Positions 26,578 to 35,501 of a stretch of DNA of 64,000 nt are shown piece after piece. The translations under genes were made by a program, and so were the position numbers. The DNA comes from JBFMAI01 sp040755725 (GTDB lineage: Bacteria; Planctomycetota; Phycisphaerae; UBA1845; Fen-1342), in assembly GCA_040755725.1 (NCBI GenBank), contig JBFMAI010000040.1, forward strand, positions 434,001 to 498,000, read 5' to 3'. Under the pieces are notes generated by a model, which was given only the letters and a program-made list of their open reading frames with translations, searched no databases and was not told the origin of the DNA. Position 1 is the first letter of the stretch. Every line of letters starts with the position of its first letter.

Positions 26578-28617
26578 TCAGGCCCCGGGTGCCGCGCAGC
26601 CGGGCTCCCAGCGGATTCGCGTCACGAGGTCCAACCGGCCTTCGTACGCGCACCGCCCCACGATGGTGAGGCTGGCGCACTTGCGGTGATAGCCGCGGCT
26701 GACCCAGCCCCCCAGCGGCTGCTCGCTGCCGTGCAACACGTCCAGGTCCAATCGGCGGTCGAAGACCAGCTCGACGCGCGTGGCCCCCACCTCGATCAGC
26801 AGTCTTTGGTCCGACTGCTCCACCAGTCGCGCCGACTCGGCGAGATGGAAGTATGCCGCAGCGCCGTGTCGGCCCCGCCCGATGAGCTCGTCGGTCACCC
26901 GCAGTTCTCGCCGCTCACCGTCCAGTTCGAGCGCACGCCGATGAAGGACCGGGTCGGCCAGCCGGCGATAGCCGTCGTGTTCGCCGACGACGCGCCCACC
27001 GTTGGCGGTCGGCGTCCACTCGCGGCAGTGGGCCTGGGCCCGCTCGCCCCACAGGAACGGCCCCAACATGACCGACTGGTCCACTTCATCCACGACAACG
27101 GTGTTGTGGGCCCGCGTGCTGCGGAAGTAGTTGCGCCACGCCGGATACGTGAAGTAGTCGTACGTGCCGGGGTCCACGAGCACGTCCGCCCCGCCGACGC
27201 GCAGCGTGAAACTCAGCGCATCCGCATGACCGTGGGCCGCCAGCGCCCCCATCCCCAGCGGTCCGCAGTCAAACACCACGCTGACGGCATCGGGCCGGTC
27301 CACACGCCCCCCTTGCAGCAGGTAGTAGCCCGACTCGGGGAACGCCCGCGATTCCAAAACGCGGCCGGACCGCGGGGCCGCCAGCGCCGGGTAGCGGGCC
27401 GCCGAGGACGGCCCCAGCAGCCACGCCGGGGCCTCGGGCATCGGTCCGTCCCCGGGCTTGAGCGAGCCGTCATCCAGCAGGATGGCGGCGGTCGCCAGCC
27501 ACGGCCGCACGTCGTGCGGCTCCGTGTCCACGTCCAGGACATAGCCGTCGTCGCAGTCCCCAAACAGCGGATACGGCCCGCCCTCCCCCAGTGCCGCCAC
27601 AAACGCGCACAGGCGCCGCAGTCTTTCCCAATACGCCGGCGGAAAGTCGTCCCTGCTCCGCCGCGCCAGAATGCCGGCCAGCAAGAAGAACTGCAGCACG
27701 AAGAACTGGTACCCCAGGGCCTGCTCGCGCGAGCCGCCGTCGGGATACGTCTGGGCTTCGATTTCCGCGCAGAGGATTCGCCGGCTGGCGGCCCGCCAGC
27801 GTGCGGCGTCGTCGAGTTCGGCGAAGTAGGTGCTGCCGATGTACACGCCGGCCGCCTCGCCGATGCGATGGTTGTTGGCCGACGAACCGCCGGAGTACTT
27901 CCGCGAAATCTCCCACAAGTGCAGATACGCGGCGCTCATCAGCCGCTCGTGCAGCGTGGCGTCCACCACGCGCGCCGTGCGGACCAGGTCCAGCGCCCAG
28001 ACCCAGTTAATCAGCCGCACCGCAAGCTCCAGCGGGCTCCGCCAGTTCATCCCCCGGCCGAAGGGACACTGGTCGAGCCACTGTCGCCACTGCGCGGCGA
28101 CGGCCCGCGCGTGCGCGACGTCGCCGGTGGCCCGATAGGCCCGCGCCAGGACCACCAAGTGGTGGTGCCGGTTCGGCTCCCATACGAACTTCGCGTCGCC
28201 CGTCACGCGGAAGTCGCGGTAGTCGATGAAGCCGGCGTACTGCCGCGGCGCCGCCACGCCGTGCTTCGCGTCCCGGTTCCAGTCGATCGGATCACCCAGC
28301 CACAGATCATCCACGTCAAACACCCGATGTCGTCCGTCGGCCAGGCGCTGCGCCCGCGCCGCGAGACCCCGCGCCCAAGCCTGCTCGGCCGCCGTCGCCG
28401 ACCCGTTCCCCCAGCACCCGACCGGCAACTCCGCGGGCACCAGCCTCGTCTCGGTCTCTTCGTCCGTCAGTTGGCGGGCTCGCCGGTGTGCCCGCCGAAC
28501 ACGCAGCGGCCGCAACGCCGGGTCCACCACGTCGCGCAGTGTCGCCCGTACGCGCCCGGCGGCTTCGGCCGGCGTCATGGCGCGCAGACGTCGCGCGTAC
28601 CAGGCTAGCGATTGCAC
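26578..28617 (-). CDS. Heparinase II/III family protein
   Basis: 679 residues from GTG 28617; GGGAG lies 6 bases upstream. An ATG at 28578 is the alternative. The N-terminal alpha-toroid (about 20-350) has SPLELAVRLINWVWAL and SSANNHRIGEAAG. The C-terminal beta-sandwich (about 390-640) has AHGHADALSFTL, DPGTYDYFTYPAW and STRAHNTVVVDE, all conserved in heparinase II/III-like lyases. Family members cleave uronic-acid polymers by beta-elimination and are common in exopolysaccharide clusters. No signal peptide was seen. It overlaps the membrane-protein gene by 13 bases. Confidence 0.9.
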   Translation of the reverse strand: MQSLAWYARRLRAMTPAEAAGRVRATLRDVVDPALRPLRVRRAHRRARQLTDEETETRLVPAELPVGCWGNGSATAAEQAWARGLAARAQRLADGRHRVFDVDDLWLGDPIDWNRDAKHGVAAPRQYAGFIDYRDFRVTGDAKFVWEPNRHHHLVVLARAYRATGDVAHARAVAAQWRQWLDQCPFGRGMNWRSPLELAVRLINWVWALDLVRTARVVDATLHERLMSAAYLHLWEISRKYSGGSSANNHRIGEAAGVYIGSTYFAELDDAARWRAASRRILCAEIEAQTYPDGGSREQALGYQFFVLQFFLLAGILARRSRDDFPPAYWERLRRLCAFVAALGEGGPYPLFGDCDDGYVLDVDTEPHDVRPWLATAAILLDDGSLKPGDGPMPEAPAWLLGPSSAARYPALAAPRSGRVLESRAFPESGYYLLQGGRVDRPDAVSVVFDCGPLGMGALAAHGHADALSFTLRVGGADVLVDPGTYDYFTYPAWRNYFRSTRAHNTVVVDEVDQSVMLGPFLWGERAQAHCREWTPTANGGRVVGEHDGYRRLADPVLHRRALELDGERRELRVTDELIGRGRHGAAAYFHLAESARLVEQSDQRLLIEVGATRVELVFDRRLDLDVLHGSEQPLGGWVSRGYHRKCASLTIVGRCAYEGRLDLVTRIRWEPGCAAPGA

Positions 28618-29192
28618 GACTCGCTCCCGGCGGAGATTGGCTCGGCGGGCTGGTCGGCACCTGCCGCCGCCCGCCGCCGCCACATCAGCCCAATCCCGAG
28701 TGCCGCCACGCCGACGCCGACGATGGCGGCTTGACGCCAACCAAACCCGGGCGTGCCGACCGCGCCCCGTACGTCCGCCACGATGGCCAGTGCGAACAGG
28801 ACCGTGCCGGCCACGCCGATCACGTCCGCCCGCAGCAGCGCCCCGCTCAGAATCATCAGCCCGCCGCCCGCCAGCGCCAGGGCCTGAAGCCAGCCCAGCC
28901 CGACGCTGCCGTGGAGGCCGAACTGATCGACCGAGGTTCCCAGCAGCGTCAGCAGCGCTCCACCCACCATCACCAGCGACCCGGGCCGCAGCCGCGTCCG
29001 CGTCCCGATTCCCTCGGCCTCAATGGGGTCGCCCAGTGTCGTGTCGGCACACGTCAGGCACAGCCGGTGTTCCACCGGTCGCCCGCCGCGGTACCCCGCC
29101 AGGATGTGCACGCGGGCCGGCCCGCCGCACGCCCCGCAGCGCGCCGGCGAGGCCATTCCTGCGAGCACCGGGCCTGCCGCGACCACGGTCAT
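28605..29192 (-). CDS. Membrane protein with N-terminal zinc-ribbon-like motif
   Basis: 195 residues from ATG 29192; a TTG at 29264 and an ATG at 29156 are alternatives and none has a strong ribosome site. Near the N-terminus two CxxC pairs (CGAC and CLTC, about 28 residues apart) form a possible zinc ribbon. Four hydrophobic segments follow. I do not recognise the family. It is the second gene of the exopolysaccharide series, after the antiterminator, and overlaps the heparinase gene. Confidence 0.65.
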   Translation of the reverse strand: MTVVAAGPVLAGMASPARCGACGGPARVHILAGYRGGRPVEHRLCLTCADTTLGDPIEAEGIGTRTRLRPGSLVMVGGALLTLLGTSVDQFGLHGSVGLGWLQALALAGGGLMILSGALLRADVIGVAGTVLFALAIVADVRGAVGTPGFGWRQAAIVGVGVAALGIGLMWRRRAAAGADQPAEPISAGSESCNR

Positions 29193-29332
29193 GCCGCTCT
29201 GCGCCGCTTCTCCGTTCACGGGCACTGGCACCTGGTGGGCCCCCGCCCCCGTCCATGTGGGCAAAGCTCCGCTATCGTCGCCTACGGCCGGATCTCCCGC
29301 AACAGGCGAACTACAAAGATTTTACGATTCAG

Positions 29333-29350
29333 CACGGCGATTTCGCCGTG
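29333..29350 (-). terminator. Stem-loop after the antiterminator gene
   Basis: Arms CACGGCG and CGCCGTG with a 4-base loop lie 16 bases after the antiterminator stop (29366) in its direction of transcription. The following bases are AT-rich (GAATCGTAAAATC) but without a T-run, so it is a weak terminator or a pause site at most. Confidence 0.35.
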
Positions 29351-29365
29351 TCGGCCACCGACCCG

Positions 29366-29941
29366 CTAGTCGATGGCCTCGAGCAGGCTGCCGTCGATTT
29401 CCACGACGGCCGACTGCCCCAGGATCGTCACCGCGACGTACAGCCGACTGGCCCGTCGCCGACGGACCACGACGCCCTCGATGCCCCGCAGGCTGCCGCT
29501 CACGACGCGACACCGCCGGCCGGCCACCAGCGCCGGGTACAACTCCGCGGTCTCGTCACTCTCAACGAGCCGCTGCACTTGTCGTAGTTCCGTTCGCAGA
29601 CCTTGCTGGTCGTGAACGCGAAGAATCTTGCTCACCCGCCGCGTCTGCCACGCCGCGTCACACGCCCCGGCGTCCCCGCACAGAAAGACGTACCCGGGAA
29701 ACAGCGGCAGCTCGACCGTCTGACGGCGACCGCCGTAGACCCGCGGCCGACGAACCAGCGGCAGGTAGTGGGCCACACCCTGTCGGGCCAGCGCGCCCGC
29801 GACGACCTTCTCGTTCCGGGCGTGCGTTTGCAGCACCCACCAACGGCCCAGCGGGGGCTCGATCCCCGCATCGGCCCACAGGCACGCGGGCCCGCGTTCA
29901 TCGGTCGCCACCGTTCTCGTACAAGCCACCGGCAACGTCAC
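29366..29941 (-). CDS. NusG-paralog transcription antiterminator (RfaH/UpxY-like)
   Basis: 191 residues. The NGN domain starts at WWVLQTHARNEKVV (about 34-47) and includes LFPGYVFLCG, the strongest NGN signature; a KOW-like segment follows (VVSGSLRGIEGVVV, about 146-159). Specialised NusG paralogs at the head of polysaccharide operons help RNA polymerase read through long operons (RfaH, UpxY, LoaP). The gene is first in the leftward exopolysaccharide series and follows a 165-base leader with a stem-loop. The start is GTG 29941 with a weak ribosome site; an internal GTG start is possible. The housekeeping NusG would be elsewhere. Confidence 0.85.
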   Translation of the reverse strand: MTLPVACTRTVATDERGPACLWADAGIEPPLGRWWVLQTHARNEKVVAGALARQGVAHYLPLVRRPRVYGGRRQTVELPLFPGYVFLCGDAGACDAAWQTRRVSKILRVHDQQGLRTELRQVQRLVESDETAELYPALVAGRRCRVVSGSLRGIEGVVVRRRRASRLYVAVTILGQSAVVEIDGSLLEAID

Positions 29942-29979
29942 GACGGTCTCGCTTCTTCGTCAGGTGCGTCAGCCAAGTT

Positions 29980-30022
29980 GCATGAGCGGCGGTGCCCCTC
30001 GGCGCCAATCGCCGGCTCATGC
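29980..30022 (-). promoter_or_regulatory. Leader stem-loop upstream of the antiterminator gene
   Basis: In the transcript direction the arms GCATGAGCCGGCG and CGCCGCTCATGC pair over 12 base pairs with one bulged C and an 18-base loop that includes GGCGCC. It ends about 38 bases before the GTG start of the antiterminator gene. Candidate for a recruitment or autoregulation site, by analogy with the RNA or DNA elements used by LoaP and RfaH; no ops-like sequence was recognised. Confidence 0.5.
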
Positions 30023-30106
30023 GGCCCCACGGCCCTTTCTTCACCCTGACCCCAGACTCTAGGTCGCCGCCGCCGGTTGGCCAGTTGGGAAAAGCTCCCC
30101 GCACGA

Positions 30107-30730
30107 TTAGGGGTTCTCCTGACGCAATAACTCCGTGAGGAGTTGGGTCAGCCCCTCGACATCGCGTACCCCCAGCATTTTGTTCAGGCGCGAGCGGTAC
30201 AGCGTAATCGTCTTGTGCAGGACCCCCAGCTCGTCGGCAATCTCCCGGCTGGTCCGGCCCGCCACCAGCAGGCCGAGGACCTCGCGCTCGCGCGGTGTCA
30301 GGCGACTGAGCCGCCGCCGCACCTCGTCGGCCTCAGTCAGGGTCGAGCCCGCGGGTCGCGCCTGACCGAGCGCCTGCTCGATGGACCGCAGGAGGTCGGC
30401 GTCGTGAAAGGGCTTGCGCAGGAACGCCACGGCGCCCTGCCGCAGCGCCTCGGCCTGCGCGTGCGGATCGGCGTCGGCGCTGATGACGATCGTTGGCAAC
30501 GCCCACCCCCGCGCTGCCAGCACGCGCTGGAGCTCCAGCCCCCCCATCCCCGGCAGGCGGACATCCAGCACCAGGCAGGCCGGGCCCGACGCCGGGCCGG
30601 CTTCCAGGAACGACTCGGCGGTGCCAAACGTCCGGACTGCCCAGCCGGCCGATTCGGCCAGCCAGCGCAGCGAGCGTTGCATCGCGTCGTCGTCGTCAAC
30701 CACATAGATGGTGCCCGCGGGAGCTGCCAT
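30107..30730 (-). CDS. FixJ/LuxR-family response regulator
   Basis: 207 residues from ATG 30730 (AGAGG six bases upstream). Receiver domain with YVVDDDDAM, phospho-acceptor Asp in CLVLDVRLPG (about 53) and RKPF Lys near 105. The C-terminal LuxR-type helix-turn-helix is LTPREREVLGLLVAGRTSREIA. It should bind DNA when phosphorylated. The nearest gene downstream in the same direction is the exopolysaccharide antiterminator, which makes that operon a plausible target. Likely partner: the histidine kinase two genes upstream. Confidence 0.92.
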   Translation of the reverse strand: MAAPAGTIYVVDDDDAMQRSLRWLAESAGWAVRTFGTAESFLEAGPASGPACLVLDVRLPGMGGLELQRVLAARGWALPTIVISADADPHAQAEALRQGAVAFLRKPFHDADLLRSIEQALGQARPAGSTLTEADEVRRRLSRLTPREREVLGLLVAGRTSREIADELGVLHKTITLYRSRLNKMLGVRDVEGLTQLLTELLRQENP

Positions 30731-30806
30731 ACTCAACCTCTTCGGCCCGCCCGCGCGATCGACTCAGACCCCTGCGGATCATTACGGCAACTTGGCGTCG
30801 CGGAAA

Positions 30807-31454
30807 TCAGGGTTTGCCATTAGCCCCGGTAGCAAAATCCCCAATCGTCGGCGCGCGCAGAGCGATGCGCACCAGCTCCGCCACCGTGCGCACCCGCAGC
30901 TTCTTCAGCAGCCGCGAGCGGTACACCTCCACAGTTTTCTCGCTCAAGCCGAGTCGCGCGGCGATCTGCTTGTTGGCCAGCCCCTCCGCCAGCCCGTACA
31001 TGACCTGCGTTTCACGCCGCGAAAGCTGATTGAGCCGCTCGGCCAGCGCGGCGGCATCGCGCCGCTCGTGATGGACCTGCCGCGCCCGGGCTACGGCTTC
31101 CTGAATCCGCTCCAGCAGCGCCTGGTCGCTGAAGGGCTTCTGCACAAAGTCCACCGCCCCGGCCCGCATCGCCCGCACCGCGGCGGGGACTTCCCCATAC
31201 GCCGTGATCATGATGGTCGGCACCGCCAGCCCGCGCGCCGCCAATTGCTCCTGGAGCTCCAGCCCGCTCATGTCCGGCATGCGCAGGTCCAGCACCAGGC
31301 AGCCCGGCCGCGCCGCGTCGAACGCCTCCAGGAACTCCCGGGCGCTGGCCAAGGGCCGCGCCTGGAGCCCGACCGACGCCACCAACCATTCCAGCGAGCG
31401 GCGCACCGCCGCGTCATCGTCCACGATGTACACGATCGGTTGCGCGTCGCTCAT
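30807..31454 (-). CDS. FixJ/LuxR-family response regulator
   Basis: 215 residues from ATG 31454, overlapping the kinase stop by ATGA. Receiver domain with YIVDDDAAV, Asp in CLVLDLRMPD and QKPF, then a LuxR helix-turn-helix (LSRRETQVMYGLAEGLANKQIA). The direct overlap with the kinase makes this the cognate regulator. It is about the same layout as the next regulator and probably arose by duplication. Confidence 0.93.
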   Translation of the reverse strand: MSDAQPIVYIVDDDAAVRRSLEWLVASVGLQARPLASAREFLEAFDAARPGCLVLDLRMPDMSGLELQEQLAARGLAVPTIMITAYGEVPAAVRAMRAGAVDFVQKPFSDQALLERIQEAVARARQVHHERRDAAALAERLNQLSRRETQVMYGLAEGLANKQIAARLGLSEKTVEVYRSRLLKKLRVRTVAELVRIALRAPTIGDFATGANGKP

Positions 31455-33109
31455 GAGGCCTCCGCCTCCGCGGGCAATGTGAAGTGAAACGCCGCCCCGC
31501 CCCCGCGCGGCGATTCGACCCATATGCGGCCGCCGTGCGACTGCACAATGGTGCGGCAAATGGCCAGCCCCACGCCCATCCCGTCCGGCTTCGTGGTGTG
31601 GAAGGGCTCGAAGATGCGCTCGCGCTGTTCCTTGGGCAGCCCCGGCCCGTTGTCCTCCACCACGACTTCGACAAACCCCGCGGCATCGTGCCGGGTGCGG
31701 ACCCGCAGGCGCCGGCGCCGGGCGGGCGTCCCGTCCATCGCCTCCCCGGCGTTGCGCAGCAAGTTCAGCAGTACTTGTTCAATTTGCACACGATCGGCCG
31801 CCACCGGCAACCGCCGCTCGGCCAGGTGCGGCTCGACGCGCAGCCCGGCGCGGCGCAGGTCCGGTTCGGCCAACCGCAGCGCTTCGCGCACCAGGGTGTT
31901 GGCGTCGACCGGCGTCAGCCGGGGCCGGTGACGGCAGACCAGCCCACGCACCATGTGAACGATCTGGCCCGCCCGCGCGGCTTCCTGAGCGATGCTCCGC
32001 AGCGCAAACCCCAAATTGCAGCCATTCGTGTCCTGTGGGCACAGCCGCCGCAGCCCACCCTGCGCGAAGTTCTGGATCGCGGCCAATGGCTGGTTGATTT
32101 CGTGCGCCAGCATGGCGGTCATCTGCCCGACGGTGTGAACGCGGGCGGCCTGGGCCAGCTCGTTGGTGCGCTGCCGCAGCTCCTCCTCCGTGCGCCGGTG
32201 GTCCGTGATGTCCAGCACGGTACCGACCAGCCCGTCTTGTGGTCCGCGGCCGCCCACCAACGGACGGGTGCGCACGATCACCCAGCGGCATTCGCCGGCC
32301 GGCGTCACGACCCGCACCTCCCGTTGAAACGGCAGCGCGGCCATACGGGCCGCCGTGAACTCCGCCACGAAGGCCCGGCGGTCCGCCGGGTGCAGGCACC
32401 GCGTCCAACGATGGTGCAGCGTCTCCGCCTGCAAGCCGCAGATCGAGCGCAGGTAGTCGTTCACGAACACCCACCGCCCGCGGCGGTCCGTCTCAAAAAT
32501 CCCTACCGGGGCGACCGCGCACACCAGGCGCAGGCGCTCCTCGCTGCGACGCAGCGCCTCTTCCGCCGACCGCCGCTCCCGCACCTCGCGTTTCAGCCGG
32601 AGGTTGGCGGTCGCGAGGGCCGCGGTGCGCCGCGCGACGCCTTGCTCCAGATTGTCGCGGGCCGCCACCAGCGCGGCCTCGGCCGCTCGCTGCTCGGTCA
32701 CGTCGATCCCCGTCCCGATCACGTGTGTCACCCGACCGTCGGCGTCGGTCAGCGCGGTGTTCGACCACGCGATTCGCACGCGACGGCCGTCTTTGGTCCG
32801 CCAGTGGTTCTCCCAATGATTCGGGAATTGCCCCGCCCGCAGCCGCTCAAAGACGGCCCGGACCCCGGGCATCTCGCGCGGTACGAGGAAGAGCCGCCAG
32901 AACCGCCGCCCGCGCACTTCCGCCGCCCGGTACCCCGTCACCGCTTCGCATTGGCGGTTGAACAGGACGATGCGGCCCTCGTGGTCCAGCACGACAACCA
33001 GGGCGCCGACCGTCTCCAAGACCGCGTGGAGAAATGCGGGCGGATCGGTCAGATGCCTCACCGGGGGCGTGGCCGACACGCGGCGCTGTTTGACTGTGGC
33101 CACCCGCAA
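31451..33109 (-). CDS. FixL-like PAS-PAS sensor histidine kinase
   Basis: 552 residues, soluble, with no membrane helix. PAS domains at about 27-140 and 190-305, a short coiled coil, then the phospho-acceptor box AHEINQPLAAIQNF (His about 336), and the ATPase domain with NLLRNAGEAM, DNGPGLP and GMGVGLAI. The HEINQPLAA box is the FixL/NtrB-like type. No haem-binding evidence was found, so the signal is unknown. The start is TTG 33109 with GGAGG 9 bases upstream; a GTG six bases later is possible. Confidence 0.9.
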   Translation of the reverse strand: MRVATVKQRRVSATPPVRHLTDPPAFLHAVLETVGALVVVLDHEGRIVLFNRQCEAVTGYRAAEVRGRRFWRLFLVPREMPGVRAVFERLRAGQFPNHWENHWRTKDGRRVRIAWSNTALTDADGRVTHVIGTGIDVTEQRAAEAALVAARDNLEQGVARRTAALATANLRLKREVRERRSAEEALRRSEERLRLVCAVAPVGIFETDRRGRWVFVNDYLRSICGLQAETLHHRWTRCLHPADRRAFVAEFTAARMAALPFQREVRVVTPAGECRWVIVRTRPLVGGRGPQDGLVGTVLDITDHRRTEEELRQRTNELAQAARVHTVGQMTAMLAHEINQPLAAIQNFAQGGLRRLCPQDTNGCNLGFALRSIAQEAARAGQIVHMVRGLVCRHRPRLTPVDANTLVREALRLAEPDLRRAGLRVEPHLAERRLPVAADRVQIEQVLLNLLRNAGEAMDGTPARRRRLRVRTRHDAAGFVEVVVEDNGPGLPKEQRERIFEPFHTTKPDGMGVGLAICRTIVQSHGGRIWVESPRGGGAAFHFTLPAEAEAS

Positions 33110-33326
33110 GAGCGCGCGCCTCCGACGTCCTGAGCCTCACTCCATCGTGGGCAACGCGATCGCGCTGCCGCCTCCGACCCGTGTTGAATCCACGTCGATG
33201 CTAGGCGCGCCGCGGCGCACCGGCAACTCGCGTCGCCCGCCGCGCCACAACGTCCGATAGCCGACACGCGCCCTGCACCAACTTGGAAGCAGTACGTCGG
33301 CCCCACCCCCGTGCCCCGTGGACAAC
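33110..33326. other. 217-base spacer, nothing recognised
   Basis: Between the kinase gene and the stop of the membrane glycosyltransferase-like gene, both leftward. It should hold the kinase promoter. It is GC-rich, with a short palindrome GGCGCGCCGCGGCGC around 33203-33218. No convincing promoter or repeat family member was seen. Confidence 0.35.
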
Positions 33327-34919
33327 TCAGCGTTCCCCCGGCGTATCTGCCGCCAACCCCACCCGCCACAGCGGCGATGACTTCTCCACGCGCAGCGGCG
33401 CGTGGAATAGCGCCTCGGTGTGCGCCGCCGGCACAACCAGCACGGTGCCCCCCGCCGCCACCTGCCCGCCGAGCTCCGCAGCCGTCCACGGCGGCCGATC
33501 GCGCTCCGTGAGACAGGTCCGCCCGCTGTACACCCGCACGCCGACCGGACCGCCGTGCAACAGGTACGTGACGGCCATCGGGTACGCAGTGGTGGAGTCC
33601 CCGATGATCCAACCGTTCGTCCCGGCCCACTCGATCGCATCGCGGGCCAGACGGGGAGCCGAGTCGTCCAGGAACCGCCAGGGTCGGAAGAAGCTGAAGT
33701 ACTCGTTGCGATAGGGGATGTCGCGCAAGCGCTCGCGCATCCAGCCCCGTTGTTGGGCCACGACGGGGAAAACCAGGTACACGACGAGCGGCAGCAGGGC
33801 GTTGAGCACGAGCGCCGCCGCCACGCGCCGCCGGGCCTGCGCGTCCGCCCAGCGTCGCAGCAGCCAGCCCGCGCCCAAACCGAACCACAACGCCGTGAGG
33901 GCGCACACCGGGACGAAGTACGTGTACAGGTCGGCGATGGGGTAGCGGGCGACAAACGCCAGCACGATTGCGGTCTGGACCAATAAGACCACACGAAACG
34001 CCCGCCAGGGCCGCCGCACCGGTCGCAGCGCCCCGACGAGGGCCGCCAGCCCGGCCGCGGACGGGAAGCAATAACCGAAGCTCAGGACCGCCAGCTTCAA
34101 CTGGGCCGCGGACAGTCGCACGTTCAGCACCTGACCTTGCCAGCCCGGTTCACCCCCGCCCCCGCCGAACAACGCCGACCGCACCGTTTCGCCCCACGCG
34201 CCCGTGCGGTGCCCATGACCGAGGACCAGCGACCAATAAGGGCTGGCCGTGACCAGCCACAATCCGGCGGCAGCCAGAATCCAAGCCGGCCGGATTCGCC
34301 GTCGCGCGACCCGTGCGACCAGCAAACCCGTGTAGGTGACCAAGGTCAGCAGCCCGAGCAGGTGGTCGGCAACGTGCAGTCCGTTCACCGCGAACACCGC
34401 GGCCAGCCACCCCGCGCGCCCCGTGCGGACGTGCCGCCACAGCAGGACCCACTCCAGCGTCATCAACGCCGCCGCCAGGGTGTAGGTCTCGGTCAAGGCC
34501 GCCATCTGCCAATAGGCGTGGGCCAGCGCCAACGTGGCGGCGGTCAGCCCGCCGGCGAGGAGATTCCGCGTCAGCCGCACGACCAGCCCCGTGACCAGCC
34601 CGACGCCCACCGCCCCGAACAAGCCGGAAAGCAGGTTTAACCGCCAGACCGGGTCGCCGAGTGGCACAGCCAGCGCGGCGCGACCCACCCCGTAGTGCAG
34701 CGGGTGCGACAGCGCCAGTCCGAGGGGATGCTCAAGCTGGCCCGCCAGGATGCGATACTGATGGATCCCGGGATCTTGCCACTCCACGTCGCGGGCCCCG
34801 GTGGCCGCGTACAAGACCAGGGCCGCGATCCCGGCGACCAGGCCGGCGCGGACCGGGGCCCCGCGTCGCCGACCCGCACGCCCCGGACGGTTGACGAGCG
34901 CCCGCAAGGGGATTTCCAT
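33327..34919 (-). CDS. Multi-span membrane protein, DUF2723/glycosyltransferase-C-like
   Basis: 530 residues from ATG 34919, with AGGAAGAG upstream; an in-frame ATG at 34979 would add 20 residues. About ten membrane helices. After the first helix the acidic loop ARDVEWQDPGIHQYRIL and, later, HPLHYGVGRA and LTETYTLAAALMTLEW match the DUF2723 family, related to GT-C mannosyltransferases. Role likely in transferring sugars from a lipid carrier on the outer face of the membrane. It follows the thioredoxin-like gene in the same direction by 81 bases. Confidence 0.75.
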   Translation of the reverse strand: MEIPLRALVNRPGRAGRRRGAPVRAGLVAGIAALVLYAATGARDVEWQDPGIHQYRILAGQLEHPLGLALSHPLHYGVGRAALAVPLGDPVWRLNLLSGLFGAVGVGLVTGLVVRLTRNLLAGGLTAATLALAHAYWQMAALTETYTLAAALMTLEWVLLWRHVRTGRAGWLAAVFAVNGLHVADHLLGLLTLVTYTGLLVARVARRRIRPAWILAAAGLWLVTASPYWSLVLGHGHRTGAWGETVRSALFGGGGGEPGWQGQVLNVRLSAAQLKLAVLSFGYCFPSAAGLAALVGALRPVRRPWRAFRVVLLVQTAIVLAFVARYPIADLYTYFVPVCALTALWFGLGAGWLLRRWADAQARRRVAAALVLNALLPLVVYLVFPVVAQQRGWMRERLRDIPYRNEYFSFFRPWRFLDDSAPRLARDAIEWAGTNGWIIGDSTTAYPMAVTYLLHGGPVGVRVYSGRTCLTERDRPPWTAAELGGQVAAGGTVLVVPAAHTEALFHAPLRVEKSSPLWRVGLAADTPGER

Positions 34920-35000
34920 CGGCTCTTCCTGGTCCGTCCGGGCCCTGTGGGGGCGCACTCCCACAACGCTGCGCCCCATTGGCCCGCCGTCCGCGCGCCC

Positions 35001-35501
35001 TCAATGCCCGGCGATCGGCCCCCCGATATACGTGTAGAACTGCCGCTCGTCCAGCGCCCCGGACTGCGGCACCGTCACCGGGTCCCCCCGCGCATTAAGC
35101 AGCAGAAACAACGGCTCGCCGCGGAAGTTGTACTTCTGTTCGTACTTCACGCGCAACAGCTCGCCCTCCCGCAGGGCCACTCGACAACACACCGCCTTGG
35201 CCAGCGGCTCCCGCGCCCAAGACTGCTTGAAGATCTCCGTCTCATTGCGCCGATGGACCGGGTCGTCGGGGTCGTAGAGGTACAGGAACACGCGGCGGCT
35301 GTCGCGGGCGGCCTCGCCGAGGGCCCGCTCCAGGTCGTTCTCGATCCACGCGATGGGAGGCCCGCTCGTGCTGACCAGGTGGGTCACGACGGCAAACAGG
35401 CCCAGCAAAACCAGGAAGCCGACCACGCCCCAGGCCGGCGGACCACGCCGTGCCCGCGCCTCCGCGTCGGCCGGTGGCTCGGTGGCCGGACTGGTGCTCA
35501 T
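35001..35501 (-). CDS. Membrane-anchored thioredoxin-fold protein without CxxC
   Basis: 166 residues. One helix near 24-46 anchors it; the rest (DSRRVFLYLYDPDDPVHRRN, ALREGELLRVKYEQKYNFRG, PLFLLLNARGDPV) follows the thioredoxin-like layout, but the CxxC redox pair is absent. It is therefore unlikely to be a disulfide oxidoreductase. GGGAG lies 7 bases before the ATG. Divergent from the SpoVR gene. Function not assigned. Confidence 0.65.
   Translation of the reverse strand: MSTSPATEPPADAEARARRGPPAWGVVGFLVLLGLFAVVTHLVSTSGPPIAWIENDLERALGEAARDSRRVFLYLYDPDDPVHRRNETEIFKQSWAREPLAKAVCCRVALREGELLRVKYEQKYNFRGEPLFLLLNARGDPVTVPQSGALDERQFYTYIGGPIAGH

Noticed and set aside
26476..28608. 710-codon antisense open frame over the heparinase gene
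   Set aside because: No recognisable domain; codon pattern explained by the complementary gene.
29942..30106. RfaH-type ops element in the leader
   Set aside because: No sequence resembling the known ops element was found; only the hairpin was kept.
33137..33994. Second frame on the minus strand within the DUF2723-like gene
   Set aside because: Ser/Arg/Trp/Cys-rich translation typical of an out-of-frame shadow.
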